This document shows positions 41,586 through 49,442 of a stretch of 64,000 bases of DNA, piece after piece. The translations under genes were made by a program, and so were the position numbers. This DNA is from Methylobacterium variabile (GTDB lineage Bacteria > Pseudomonadota > Alphaproteobacteria > Rhizobiales > Beijerinckiaceae). Under the pieces are notes generated by a model that was given only the letters and a program-made list of their open reading frames with translations, was not told where the DNA came from and did no database searches. The DNA lies in assembly GCF_001043975.1 (NCBI RefSeq), contig NZ_LABY01000017.1, positions 1 to 64,000 on the forward strand. The letters are read 5' to 3'. Numbering within the stretch: position 1 is the first letter of the stretch; the number at the start of each line of letters is the position of its first letter.

Positions 41586-43450
41586 CCGTCCGCCTCCAGT
41601 TCCCCGCTCACCATCAGCCACTCCTCCTCGGCGCTCCCGAGCGCCGCCGCGGCTTCCGCGCGCATGCGGGCGAGCTCGCCGGCCTTGGTCGCGTCGGTGC
41701 GGAAGGCGGTGCCGTCGGCGAGCGCGGCGTCGATCTTGGCGATGGCGGCCGAGAGCTTCGCCATGCGCGCCTCCACCGCCTCGAGCTTGCGGCGCAACGG
41801 CGCCAGCGCCGCCCGGCGCTCGGCGTTGGAGCGGCGCTCCACCGCCTTCATGCCGCCGGCGGGCTCCTGGCTCTTGCTCGCCTCGGTCTCCGGGCCGGCG
41901 AGCACGAGGCGGCGGTAATCGTCCATGTCGCCGTCGAAGGGCTTCACGGTGCCGTTGCGCACGAGCCAGAGCCGGTCGGCGCAGGCCTCGACCAGGAAGC
42001 GGTCGTGGCTCACCAGGATCACCGCGCCCTCGTAGTCGTTGATCGCCTCGACGAGGGCCTGGCGGCTCTCGATGTCGAGATGGTTGGTCGGCTCGTCGAG
42101 GATCAGCAGGTGGGGGCCGTGGAAGGCCGCGAGCCCCATCAGGAGCCGCGCCTTCTCGCCGCCGGAGAGCTGCGAGACCGGGGTGTCGGCCTTGTGGCCG
42201 GGGAATCCGAGGCGGGCCGCCGCCGCCCGGGCCTTCGCCTCGGGCACGTCCGGCATCAGGTCGCGGACATGGGCGTAGGCGCTCTCGGCGGGCCTGAGTT
42301 CGTCGAGCTGGTGCTGGGCGAAGTAGGCGACGTTCATCTTGCCCCAGCGCCGCACCTCGCCGGACAGGGGCTCGAGCCGCCCGCCGATGAGCTTGCAGAA
42401 GGTCGACTTGCCGTTGCCGTTGGCACCCAGCAGGGCCACCCGGTCGTCGGGGGCGAGCGTCAGGTTGAGGCCCGTGAGCACCGTGCGGTCGGGATAGCCG
42501 GCCTGGACCCGCTCCATCGCGACGAGCGGCGGGGAGAGGGCGCGCTCCGGGCTCGGCAGGTGGATCACCGGCACGTCGTCCTCGATGAGCGCCGCGATCG
42601 GCTCCATCTTGGCGAGGCGCTTCATCCGCGACTGCGCCTGGCGGGCCTTGGTCGCCTTGGCCTTGAAGCGGTCGACGAAGCTCTGGAGGTGGGCGCGCTC
42701 GGCCTCCTGCTTCACCCGGGCCTTGGCCTGGAGGGTACGCTTCTCGGCGAGCTGGCGGGCGAACGCGGTGTAGCCGCCGCGGTAGAGCGTGAGCTTGCCG
42801 CGGTCGAGGTGGAGGATGTGGTCGACCGAGGTGTCGAGGAGGTCGCGGTCGTGGCTGATGATCAGCGCGGTGCGGGGATAGCGCTCGAGGTAGTCGTAGA
42901 GCCAGAGCGTGCCCTCGATGTCGAGGTAGTTGGTCGGCTCGTCGAGGAGCAGCAGGTCCGGCTCGGAGAAGAGCACCGCGGCGAGCGCCACCCGCATGCG
43001 CCAGCCGCCGGAGAAGTCGGAGCAGGGTCGCGCTTGCGCCTCCGCGTCGAAGCCGAGGCCGTGCAGGATCGCGGCGGCCCGGGCCGGGGCCGAGTGGGCG
43101 TCGATGTCGACCAGCCGCGTCTCGATCTCGGCCCGGCGCAACCCGTCGGCGGTCTCGGCCTCCTGCATCAGCCGCGTGCGCTCGGTGTCGGCGGCGAGCA
43201 CCACAGCGTGCAGGGTCTCGGGGCCGGCCGGCGCTTCCTGGGCGACGCCGCCGATCCGCGTGCCCTTCGGCAGCCCGATCGTGCCGCCCTCGGTCGGGAT
43301 CTCGCCCTGAATGATGCGGAACAGGGTGGTCTTGCCGGCGCCGTTGCGCCCGACGATCCCGACCCGCGCCCGCTCGGGCAGGGCGAAGCCGGCTTGGTCG
43401 AGGATCAGGCGGTCGCCGATCCGGTAGGTGAGGTCGTTCACGCGGAGCAT
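41582..43450 (-). CDS. ABC-F family ATPase
   Basis: This is a 622-residue cytoplasmic protein with two ABC ATPase domains and no membrane segment. It has Walker A motifs GRNGAGKTT and GANGNGKST, signatures FSGGWRMR and LSGGEKAR, and Walker B motifs LLLLDEPT and LLILDEPT. The domains are joined by the basic P-site linker (about residues 240-310), and a helical, Ala/Glu/Arg-rich C-terminal extension follows. This is the Uup/YheS-like ABC-F architecture; such proteins act on ribosomes. The ATG at 43450 starts at the homology. It is divergent from the UDP-sugar dehydrogenase gene. Confidence 0.93.
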   Translation of the reverse strand: MLRVNDLTYRIGDRLILDQAGFALPERARVGIVGRNGAGKTTLFRIIQGEIPTEGGTIGLPKGTRIGGVAQEAPAGPETLHAVVLAADTERTRLMQEAETADGLRRAEIETRLVDIDAHSAPARAAAILHGLGFDAEAQARPCSDFSGGWRMRVALAAVLFSEPDLLLLDEPTNYLDIEGTLWLYDYLERYPRTALIISHDRDLLDTSVDHILHLDRGKLTLYRGGYTAFARQLAEKRTLQAKARVKQEAERAHLQSFVDRFKAKATKARQAQSRMKRLAKMEPIAALIEDDVPVIHLPSPERALSPPLVAMERVQAGYPDRTVLTGLNLTLAPDDRVALLGANGNGKSTFCKLIGGRLEPLSGEVRRWGKMNVAYFAQHQLDELRPAESAYAHVRDLMPDVPEAKARAAAARLGFPGHKADTPVSQLSGGEKARLLMGLAAFHGPHLLILDEPTNHLDIESRQALVEAINDYEGAVILVSHDRFLVEACADRLWLVRNGTVKPFDGDMDDYRRLVLAGPETEASKSQEPAGGMKAVERRSNAERRAALAPLRRKLEAVEARMAKLSAAIAKIDAALADGTAFRTDATKAGELARMRAEAAAALGSAEEEWLMVSGELEADG

Positions 43451-43588
43451 GGCGGCGTTGTGGGGGCGGGCGGCGTGCGAGGCAAGGGGAAGCGGGCGGC
43501 CGCATCGTCTCGCGGCACCGGGGCGGCGGGGATGCGCGAGAGGGCGGCGAGTTGACAGGGCGCCGCCGCGGCCCGTTAAGCGGGGGCC

Positions 43589-44944
43589 ATGACAGCCGAG
43601 CCCGGATCCGCGATGACGTCCACCTCCGAGATCCTGGGCACGCTCCTCCACGAGCGCCGGGCGCTGATCGGCATCGTCGGCCTCGGCTATGTCGGACTGC
43701 CGCTGGCGCTCGCGGCGCTGCGGGCCGGCTTCCCGGTGCTCGGCTTCGACATCGACCCGGGCCGGGTCGCGGCCTTGAACCAGGGCGAGGGGGCGTTCCA
43801 CCACATCCCGGGCGAGGCCCTGGGCCCGGCGCTGGCGGCGGGCACCTTCCAGGCCACCGGCGACATGGGGCGCCTGTCGGAGCCCGACGCGGTGCTGATC
43901 TGCGTGCCGACGCCGCTCACCCGCCACCGCGAGCCCGACCTGTCCTACGTCGAGGCGACCGCCCGCGCCATCGCGGCCGCCCTGCGCCCGGGCCAGCTCG
44001 TGGTGCTCGAATCGACCACCTATCCGGGCACCACCGCCGAGGTGATGCGGCCGATCCTCGAGGCCGGGGGCCTGCGGGCCGGGGAGGCGTTCTTCCTCGC
44101 CTACTCGCCGGAGCGCGAGGACCCGGGCAACGATCAGTTCGACACCGCCCGGATCCCGAAGGTGGTGGGCGCCGACGACCCGGCCTCGCGGCAGCTCGCC
44201 GAGGCGCTCTACGGCGCCCTCACGGTGCGCACCGTGCCGGTCTCCTCCGCCGCGGCCGCCGAGGCGGTGAAGCTCACCGAGAACATCTTCCGCTCGGTCA
44301 ACATCGCCCTCGTGAACGAGCTGAAGCTCGTCTACGACGCCATGGGCATCGACGTGTGGGAGGTGATCCAGGCGGCCGCCACCAAGCCCTTCGGCTACAT
44401 GCCGTTCCAGCCCGGGCCGGGACTCGGGGGCCACTGCATCCCGATCGACCCGTTCTACCTCGCCTGGAAGGCGCGGGAATTCGACGTGCCGGCCCGCTTC
44501 GTCGAGCTCGCCGGCGAGGTCAACACGCGGATGCCCTACCACGTGGTCGAGCGCCTGGCGGCCGCCGTCGACCGCACCGGCCGCGCCTTCTCGGGCGCCC
44601 GCGTGCTGGTGCTGGGGCTGGCCTACAAGCGCAACGTCGAGGACACCCGCGAGAGCCCGGCCCTGAAGCTGATCCGGCTGATCGAGGCGCGGGGGGCCAC
44701 CACCCTCTACCACGACCCCCTGGTGCCGGTGCTGCCCTCAACCCGCGAGCACCCGGAACTCGCCGGGCGGCGCTCGCAGGCCCTGACGCCCGAGACCCTG
44801 CGCGGCGTCGACGCGGTGCTGATCGCCACCGACCACGACGGCGTCGACTATGCCCTGGTGGCGGCTCATGCCCGGCTCATCGTCGACACCCGCAACGTCA
44901 TGGCCCGCCATGGACTAACAGTCGCGGCCGTCGTGAAGGCGTAA
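43589..44944 (+). CDS. nucleotide sugar dehydrogenase (UDP-GlcNAc/ManNAc type)
   Basis: This is a 451-residue UDP-sugar dehydrogenase. The N-terminal Rossmann motif is GLGYVGLP (about residues 31-38); the middle segment SPEREDPGN and LTENIFRSVNIALVNE precede the catalytic Cys283 in GGHCIPIDP. The C-terminal UDP-binding domain has GLAYKRNVEDTRESPA. The SPER(E)DPGN pattern is typical of UDP-HexNAc 6-dehydrogenases rather than UDP-glucose dehydrogenases, so an aminouronic acid for surface polysaccharide is the likely product. A second ATG at 43613 is possible. The Crp/Fnr gene follows by 131 bp. Confidence 0.9.
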   Translation: MTAEPGSAMTSTSEILGTLLHERRALIGIVGLGYVGLPLALAALRAGFPVLGFDIDPGRVAALNQGEGAFHHIPGEALGPALAAGTFQATGDMGRLSEPDAVLICVPTPLTRHREPDLSYVEATARAIAAALRPGQLVVLESTTYPGTTAEVMRPILEAGGLRAGEAFFLAYSPEREDPGNDQFDTARIPKVVGADDPASRQLAEALYGALTVRTVPVSSAAAAEAVKLTENIFRSVNIALVNELKLVYDAMGIDVWEVIQAAATKPFGYMPFQPGPGLGGHCIPIDPFYLAWKAREFDVPARFVELAGEVNTRMPYHVVERLAAAVDRTGRAFSGARVLVLGLAYKRNVEDTRESPALKLIRLIEARGATTLYHDPLVPVLPSTREHPELAGRRSQALTPETLRGVDAVLIATDHDGVDYALVAAHARLIVDTRNVMARHGLTVAAVVKA

Positions 44945-45075
44945 ACCCGGGAAAAACTCCTGCCCGACCGGCACATGACTCCGATGGAGGCGGCTCATGC
45001 CCTGGCGAGCGGGGCCGCGGCGGGCTAAGAACGCGGGCGGGACCGCCACGGTTCGCGGGGTTCGAGGGCAGCGTC

Positions 45076-45762
45076 ATGGGTCGGCTCGCAGTTTCTCCGT
45101 TCTTCAAGGAAGCGGGCATCGACCTGACCCCGTACGAGTCGCGCTGCATCTGGCGCCGGTTCGATGCCAACGAGATCCTGGTCGACTTCGACGACGCCTC
45201 GACCGACGTCTACCTGCTCGCCTCCGGCGAGGTGCGCATCCTCAACCGGACGCAGTCGGGCAAGGAGGTGATCCTCGGCGAGATGCGGGCCGGCGAGTTC
45301 TTCGGCGAACTCGCCGCCATCGACGGGGTCAGCCGCTCGGCCAACGTCACGGCGCTCACCCGCGGCGAGCTCTGCGTGGTGCCGGCCCCGGTCTTTCGCG
45401 AGATCGTGTTCGCCGCGCCGCCGATCGCCGACCGGCTGCTGCGGCTGCTGGCCAAGCGGGTGCGGATGCTCAACGCCCGGCTGATGGAGCACGCGGTCCT
45501 CGACCTGCGCCACCGCCTCTACGCCGAGCTCCTGCGCCTGTCGTCGCCCCGGCCCGGCACCGACGGCGAGCGCGCGGTGAGCCCGCCGCCCTACCACCAC
45601 GTGCTCGCCGCCCGCATCGGCTGCCGCCGCGAGCAGGTGACCCGGGAATTCACCGTGATGGCCCAGGAAGGCCTGGTCGACCGCACCCGCGGCGCCCTGG
45701 TCATCCGCCGGCCCGACATCCTCGAGGCCCGGGTGGCGGAGGCGCTGCGGGAGGACGGGTAA
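45076..45762 (+). CDS. Crp/Fnr family transcriptional regulator
   Basis: This is a 228-residue regulator. Residues about 25-125 form a cyclic-nucleotide-binding-like beta barrel (FFGELAAIDGVSRSANVTAL matches the phosphate-binding cassette, with Arg/Ser present). A dimerisation helix follows, and residues 170-225 form a winged helix-turn-helix with recognition-helix sequence GCRREQVTREF. No Fnr-type N-terminal cysteine cluster is seen, so it is more Crp-like; the ligand is unknown. The ATG at 45076 follows GAGGGCAGC. Confidence 0.9.
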   Translation: MGRLAVSPFFKEAGIDLTPYESRCIWRRFDANEILVDFDDASTDVYLLASGEVRILNRTQSGKEVILGEMRAGEFFGELAAIDGVSRSANVTALTRGELCVVPAPVFREIVFAAPPIADRLLRLLAKRVRMLNARLMEHAVLDLRHRLYAELLRLSSPRPGTDGERAVSPPPYHHVLAARIGCRREQVTREFTVMAQEGLVDRTRGALVIRRPDILEARVAEALREDG

Positions 45763-46156
45763 GTCCTCCTGCGGAGACCCATGCACCGGCGAACGGTCCA
45801 GCCGCGGTGTCGAGCCGGGAGCCGCCGCAATCGAGATGAAGAAATCCGATTGATTGCCTCGGGCGACCTCTGCGAGGTCGCTTTCGCCATGCGGATTTCG
45901 ACCTCGCTCCGGCGTGCGAAGCTTCTCCGCGCGGGCCGGTGATACGTCTTCCGGAAGTGATCGTCCGGAGAGCGCATCGTCCGCGAGCAGGCGCTTCGGA
46001 TGAGTGGCGGCGCCAGCCCGCGTCCCGCAGGGCGCATCGATGACGCAAGGCATCGATGATGACACCTTGCTACGAGGCGCGCCCTGTGCCGATCTTTCCC
46101 CACCGACACCTGCCGGGATAATTGCGGACTGCGCCGTTTCATCGATGGAGCGAGAC
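45763..46156. other. 394-bp intergenic region carrying dispersed repeat copy B
   Basis: Most of this gap (45841-45970) is the second copy of the dispersed element, described separately. The remainder up to the epimerase start shows no gene or clear promoter. Its length and hairpins make it the most structured intergenic stretch between 43000 and 47000. Confidence 0.5.
45841..45960. repeat. dispersed intergenic repeat, copy B, with nested inverted repeats
   Basis: It begins GAAATCCGATTGATTGCCTC, sharing the start, the GCTTTCG block and the CTTCCGGAAG end with the copy at 31082. In addition GCGACCTC (45863-45870) pairs with GAGGTCGC (45874-45881), and GAAATCCG (45841-45848) pairs with CGGATTTC (45892-45899), giving a nested stem. 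Confidence 0.6.
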
Positions 46157-47149
46157 ATGCGTCTGCTGGTGCTCGGCGGCACGCAGTTCCTGGGCCGCGC
46201 CATCGCGGAGCACGCCGCCGGGCTCGGCAACGCCGTGACCTGCGCCGCACGGGGCATCTCAGGCTCCGCGCCGCCAGGCACCCGGTTCGTCGCGATCGAC
46301 CGCGACCGGCCGGACGGGCTCGTGGCGCTCGGCCAGGAGAGGTTCGACGCGGCGATCGACGTGTCGCGCCATCCGGGCCAGGTCCGGCGGTCGCTGGCGG
46401 TACTCGGCGGCCGCGTTGGGCACTGGACCTTCGTGTCGACGACGAGCGTCTACGCCGACACGGTGACGAGCGGACAGCGGGCCGACGCCGCGCCGCTCCT
46501 GGCGCCGGTGGGTGACGAGGTCGAGCACAGCGGGCCCGGGACCTACGGCGCCGCCAAGGTCGCCTGCGAGCGGGCCTTCAGCGCCCATGCCCTGATCTGC
46601 CGGGCCGGGCTGATCGTCGGTCCCGGCGACCCGACCGGGCGGTTCGGCTACTGGGTGAGGCGGATGAGGCGGGGCGGGGAGGTGCTGGCGCCGGCCGAGC
46701 CCGACGATCCGGTCCAGTTCATCGACGTGCGCGATCTCGCGGGCTGGATCGTCCGCGCGGCGCGAGACCGCCTCAGCGGGCCGTTCGACGCGGTCGGACC
46801 GGCCTGCACGCGCCGCGCCTTCCTCGACCGCTGTGCGGACGCACTCGGGTCATCCTGCACCACCACCTGGGTCGATCCGGATTTCCTCGACCGGCACGGC
46901 GTCGCGCGGGAATCCGGCCCGCGCTCCCTGCCGCTCCCGCTGCCGGACGCGATCGGGGACGCCTCGCGCGACGTGTCGGCGACGCTCGCGGCGGGGCTCA
47001 GGGTGCGGCCGCTGGCGGACACCGTCCGCGACACCCTGCGCTGGCTGGACACCGCGCAGGGTCCGGTCACGGGCCTCACGGCCGCCGAGGAAGCGGCGCT
47101 CCTCGCCGCCTGGCACGCGGAGCGGTGCTACCGCCCCTCCGGCCCGTAG
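46157..47149 (+). CDS. NAD-dependent epimerase/dehydratase family protein
   Basis: This is a 330-residue extended SDR. The Rossmann motif GGTQFLG is at residues 7-13; FVSTTSVYAD holds the Ser-Thr region and the catalytic-type YGAAK follows near residue 134. The later RAGLIVGPGDPTGRF segment is typical of sugar epimerases/reductases of the isoflavone-reductase-like or mRNA-binding subgroup. The substrate is unknown. The ATG at 46157 has GGAG at 46147-46150; an upstream ATG at 46145 adds four residues. Its 3' end overlaps the opposing tetR gene by 22 bp. Confidence 0.88.
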   Translation: MRLLVLGGTQFLGRAIAEHAAGLGNAVTCAARGISGSAPPGTRFVAIDRDRPDGLVALGQERFDAAIDVSRHPGQVRRSLAVLGGRVGHWTFVSTTSVYADTVTSGQRADAAPLLAPVGDEVEHSGPGTYGAAKVACERAFSAHALICRAGLIVGPGDPTGRFGYWVRRMRRGGEVLAPAEPDDPVQFIDVRDLAGWIVRAARDRLSGPFDAVGPACTRRAFLDRCADALGSSCTTTWVDPDFLDRHGVARESGPRSLPLPLPDAIGDASRDVSATLAAGLRVRPLADTVRDTLRWLDTAQGPVTGLTAAEEAALLAAWHAERCYRPSGP

Positions 47150-47760
47150 GCCGCCAGGAACACCCGCACGGCCTCGGCGACCCAGTAGGTCGTCTCGGCC
47201 TCGGTCGGCGGATCGCCGACCCCGAAGAGCAGCCGGCGCATCGTCGTGGCGGCGCAGAGGTCGAAGAAGTGGCGGGCGGCGAGATCGCTGTCCATCCGGC
47301 GCAGGCGCCCGGCGGCGACCTGGGCGTCGAGATAGGCGCGCAAGCGAGCCCGGCCGAGGAGCGGCCCGGCCTCGTAGAAGGCCCGGCCGAAGCGCGGGAA
47401 TTTCTCCGCCGCGCCGATCACCATCCGCACCGAGGCGACGTGGTCGGGCCGCACCATCGCCTCGATCAGGCTGGTGCCGAGGCGGCGCAGCACGGCGGCC
47501 ACGTCCGGGTCGTCGTGGTCGAGGCGGCAGATGTTCTCCGCCAGCGTCCGCTTCTCCTCGACCGTCAGGGCCTCGAACAGGGCCTCCTTGCTCTCGAAGT
47601 AGACGTAGAGCGTGCCCTTCGAGACCCCCGCCGCCTTGGCGATCGCCCCCATGCTGGCGCCGTCGAAGCCGCTGGCGAGAAACACCTCGCGGGCCCCGTC
47701 CAGGATCTGGCGGCGCTTCTCGGTATCGGCGGGCGGGGAGCTGAGGGAGGCGTCACTCAT
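47128..47760 (-). CDS. TetR/AcrR family regulator of the adjacent efflux genes
   Basis: This is a 210-residue repressor. The N-terminal helix-turn-helix (RRQILDGAREVFLASGFDGASMGAIAKAAGVSKGTLYVYFESKEALF without gaps in the family pattern) lies at about residues 14-60, followed by an all-helical ligand domain. I chose ATG 47760, since the longer frame to 47859 would run into its own operator palindrome. It is divergent from emrA with the perfect palindrome 47839-47859 in between. Autoregulated repression of the pump, relieved by a pump substrate, is the likely arrangement. Confidence 0.92.
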   Translation of the reverse strand: MSDASLSSPPADTEKRRQILDGAREVFLASGFDGASMGAIAKAAGVSKGTLYVYFESKEALFEALTVEEKRTLAENICRLDHDDPDVAAVLRRLGTSLIEAMVRPDHVASVRMVIGAAEKFPRFGRAFYEAGPLLGRARLRAYLDAQVAAGRLRRMDSDLAARHFFDLCAATTMRRLLFGVGDPPTEAETTYWVAEAVRVFLAAYGPEGR

Positions 47761-47838
47761 GGCCGGATCATCTTGGTCGGGAGCCATTGTGGGGGCGGGG
47801 CGGCCGCGGTCAACCACGCTCGGCAGCGCGCCCGCCGA

Positions 47839-47859
47839 TTGACCGAACGGTTCGGTCAA
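47839..47859. promoter_or_regulatory. TetR-type operator palindrome
   Basis: Two perfect 10-bp half-sites, TTGACCGAAC and GTTCGGTCAA, are separated by one base (47849). The site lies between the divergent tetR and emrA starts, 79 bp upstream of tetR and 70 bp upstream of emrA. Its form matches operators of AcrR/TetR-type repressors controlling efflux pumps. Confidence 0.85.
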
Positions 47860-47929
47860 CGTACTATCGCGGCCGTTCGAGAGCCGTCAACCGATTCGCA
47901 CGGGGGCGGCGGGCGACGGGTGGAAGACG

Positions 47930-49189
47930 ATGGCGTTCCGAGACGATTACGCGCAGGGCCGGCCCGCCGGCGATGTGGACGGGAAGGCCGCGCCTCCGAG
48001 CGGGAAGACCGAGGCCGCGCCGCCCGCCGGCCAGGCCGTCCCACAAGCCCCCCCGTCCGCCCGGCGCAAGCGGCCGCTGCGCCGCCTGGTCCTGGTCGCG
48101 CTGCTCCTCGGCGGTGGCGGCTACGGCGCTTACGCCGGCCACGAGTGGTGGACGACCGGCCGCTTCTTCGTCTCGACCGACGACGCCTACGTCCAAGCCG
48201 ACATCTCGACGCTGGCCGCCAAGGTCTCAGGCTACCTCGAGGCGGTGCCGGTGGTGAACGGCCAGGCGGTCAAGGCCGGCGACGTCATCGCCCGGATCGA
48301 GGACGGCGACTACCGCCTGGCGCTGAAGGCCGCCGAGGACAAGCTGGCGACGCAAGGCAGCACCATCGCGCGCATCGCCCGGCAGGCGGAGGCGGCGCGG
48401 GCCCAGGTGCTCCAGGGCCAGGCCCAGATCGACGCCGCCAAGGCCGACCAGGTGCGGGCGGCCGCCGACTACCAGCGCCAGATGCAGCTCGCGCAGTCCG
48501 AGTTCGCCGCCAAGTCGCGCCTCGAACAGTCCCGGGCCGACCGCGACCGCTCGGACGCCACCGTGAAGGGCGCCGAGGCCAACCTGATCGCGCTCCAGGC
48601 CAACGTGGCGGTGCTGGAGGCGCAGACGAAGGAGGCCGAGAACCTGGCCGCCGAGCTGCGCACCGCCGTCGACCGGGCGAAGCGCGACCTCTCCTTCACG
48701 GTGCTGCGCGCCCCCTTCGACGGGGTGGTCGGCAACAAGGCGGTGGAGGCGGGCGCCTACGTCGCGCCGGGCTCGCGCATCGCCGCGCTCGTGCCGCTGC
48801 AGAGCGCCCGGGTCGACGCCAACTTCAAGGAGACCCAGCTCGGCCGCGTGCGGGTCGGCCAGCCGGTCCACATCCGGGTCGACGCCTGGCCCGACCGCGA
48901 CATCCTCGGCACGGTCGAGAGCCTGTCGCCGGCCTCCGGCTCGGTGTTCAGCCTGCTGCCGCCGGACAACGCCACCGGCAACTTCACCAAGATCGTCCAG
49001 CGCCTGCCGGTGCGGGTGCGGGTGCCGGAGGCGGTCGCCCGCGAGGGCCTGCTGCGGCCGGGCCTGTCGGTGGTGGTGCGGGTCGACACGCGCGGCCTCG
49101 ACGAGTCTCAGCCGCCGGCCCCGATCGACCCGCACCAGGCGGTGTCCGAGGCCAAGCCGGCGGCATCGCTGCGCACCGCGGGCCGCTGA
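47930..49189 (+). CDS. emrA: EmrA-like efflux periplasmic adaptor (HlyD family)
   Basis: This is a 419-residue membrane-fusion protein. A Pro/Ala-rich N-terminal cytoplasmic tail precedes a single transmembrane helix (about residues 52-70). The beta-barrel/lipoyl segment STDDAYVQADISTLAAKVSGYLE is typical of EmrA. A long helical hairpin (about 120-245) and the second lipoyl half (LRAPFDGVVGNKAVEAG) follow. It links the EmrB permease to an outer-membrane channel for drug export. Regulated by the divergent TetR. emrB follows, separated by 253 bp filled largely by a palindromic element. Confidence 0.92.
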   Translation: MAFRDDYAQGRPAGDVDGKAAPPSGKTEAAPPAGQAVPQAPPSARRKRPLRRLVLVALLLGGGGYGAYAGHEWWTTGRFFVSTDDAYVQADISTLAAKVSGYLEAVPVVNGQAVKAGDVIARIEDGDYRLALKAAEDKLATQGSTIARIARQAEAARAQVLQGQAQIDAAKADQVRAAADYQRQMQLAQSEFAAKSRLEQSRADRDRSDATVKGAEANLIALQANVAVLEAQTKEAENLAAELRTAVDRAKRDLSFTVLRAPFDGVVGNKAVEAGAYVAPGSRIAALVPLQSARVDANFKETQLGRVRVGQPVHIRVDAWPDRDILGTVESLSPASGSVFSLLPPDNATGNFTKIVQRLPVRVRVPEAVAREGLLRPGLSVVVRVDTRGLDESQPPAPIDPHQAVSEAKPAASLRTAGR

Positions 49190-49239
49190 GGCCCACGCGG
49201 ATCGTCTCCGGGTGCACTCCCGGGACCTGACACCGTCCT

Positions 49240-49381
49240 GGTCATCCCGGGGCTCGCCGCAGGCGAGAGCCCGGAATCCAGAAACTCTGGAAGTGCAGGA
49301 TGAGGCGAGCCGCTTTCCGCTCGTTACTGCACCCCCTGCGGCTCTGGATCCCGGGCTCCGCTTCGCGGCCCTGGGATGACC
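49240..49381. repeat. cloverleaf-like palindromic element between emrA and emrB
   Basis: The left arm 49240-49282 (starting GGTCATCCCGGGG, ending CCGGAATCCAGA) pairs with the right arm 49343-49381 (TCTGGATCCCGGGCTCC to TGGGATGACC). Each arm holds its own side hairpin (CTCGCC with GGCGAG on the left; CCGC-TTC-GCGG on the right). The centre has a third stem (GTGCAG with CTGCAC, around CGAGC with GCTCG). It shares the GGATCCAG/CTGGATCC core with the element at 63630-63800. The element interrupts what would otherwise be a compact two-gene operon. Confidence 0.8.
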
Positions 49382-49442
49382 CTGTGCGGTGGAAGCACCT
49401 CCGCACACTCGACAAATTCCTCCCTCACGCAGGCTCTCCGAC

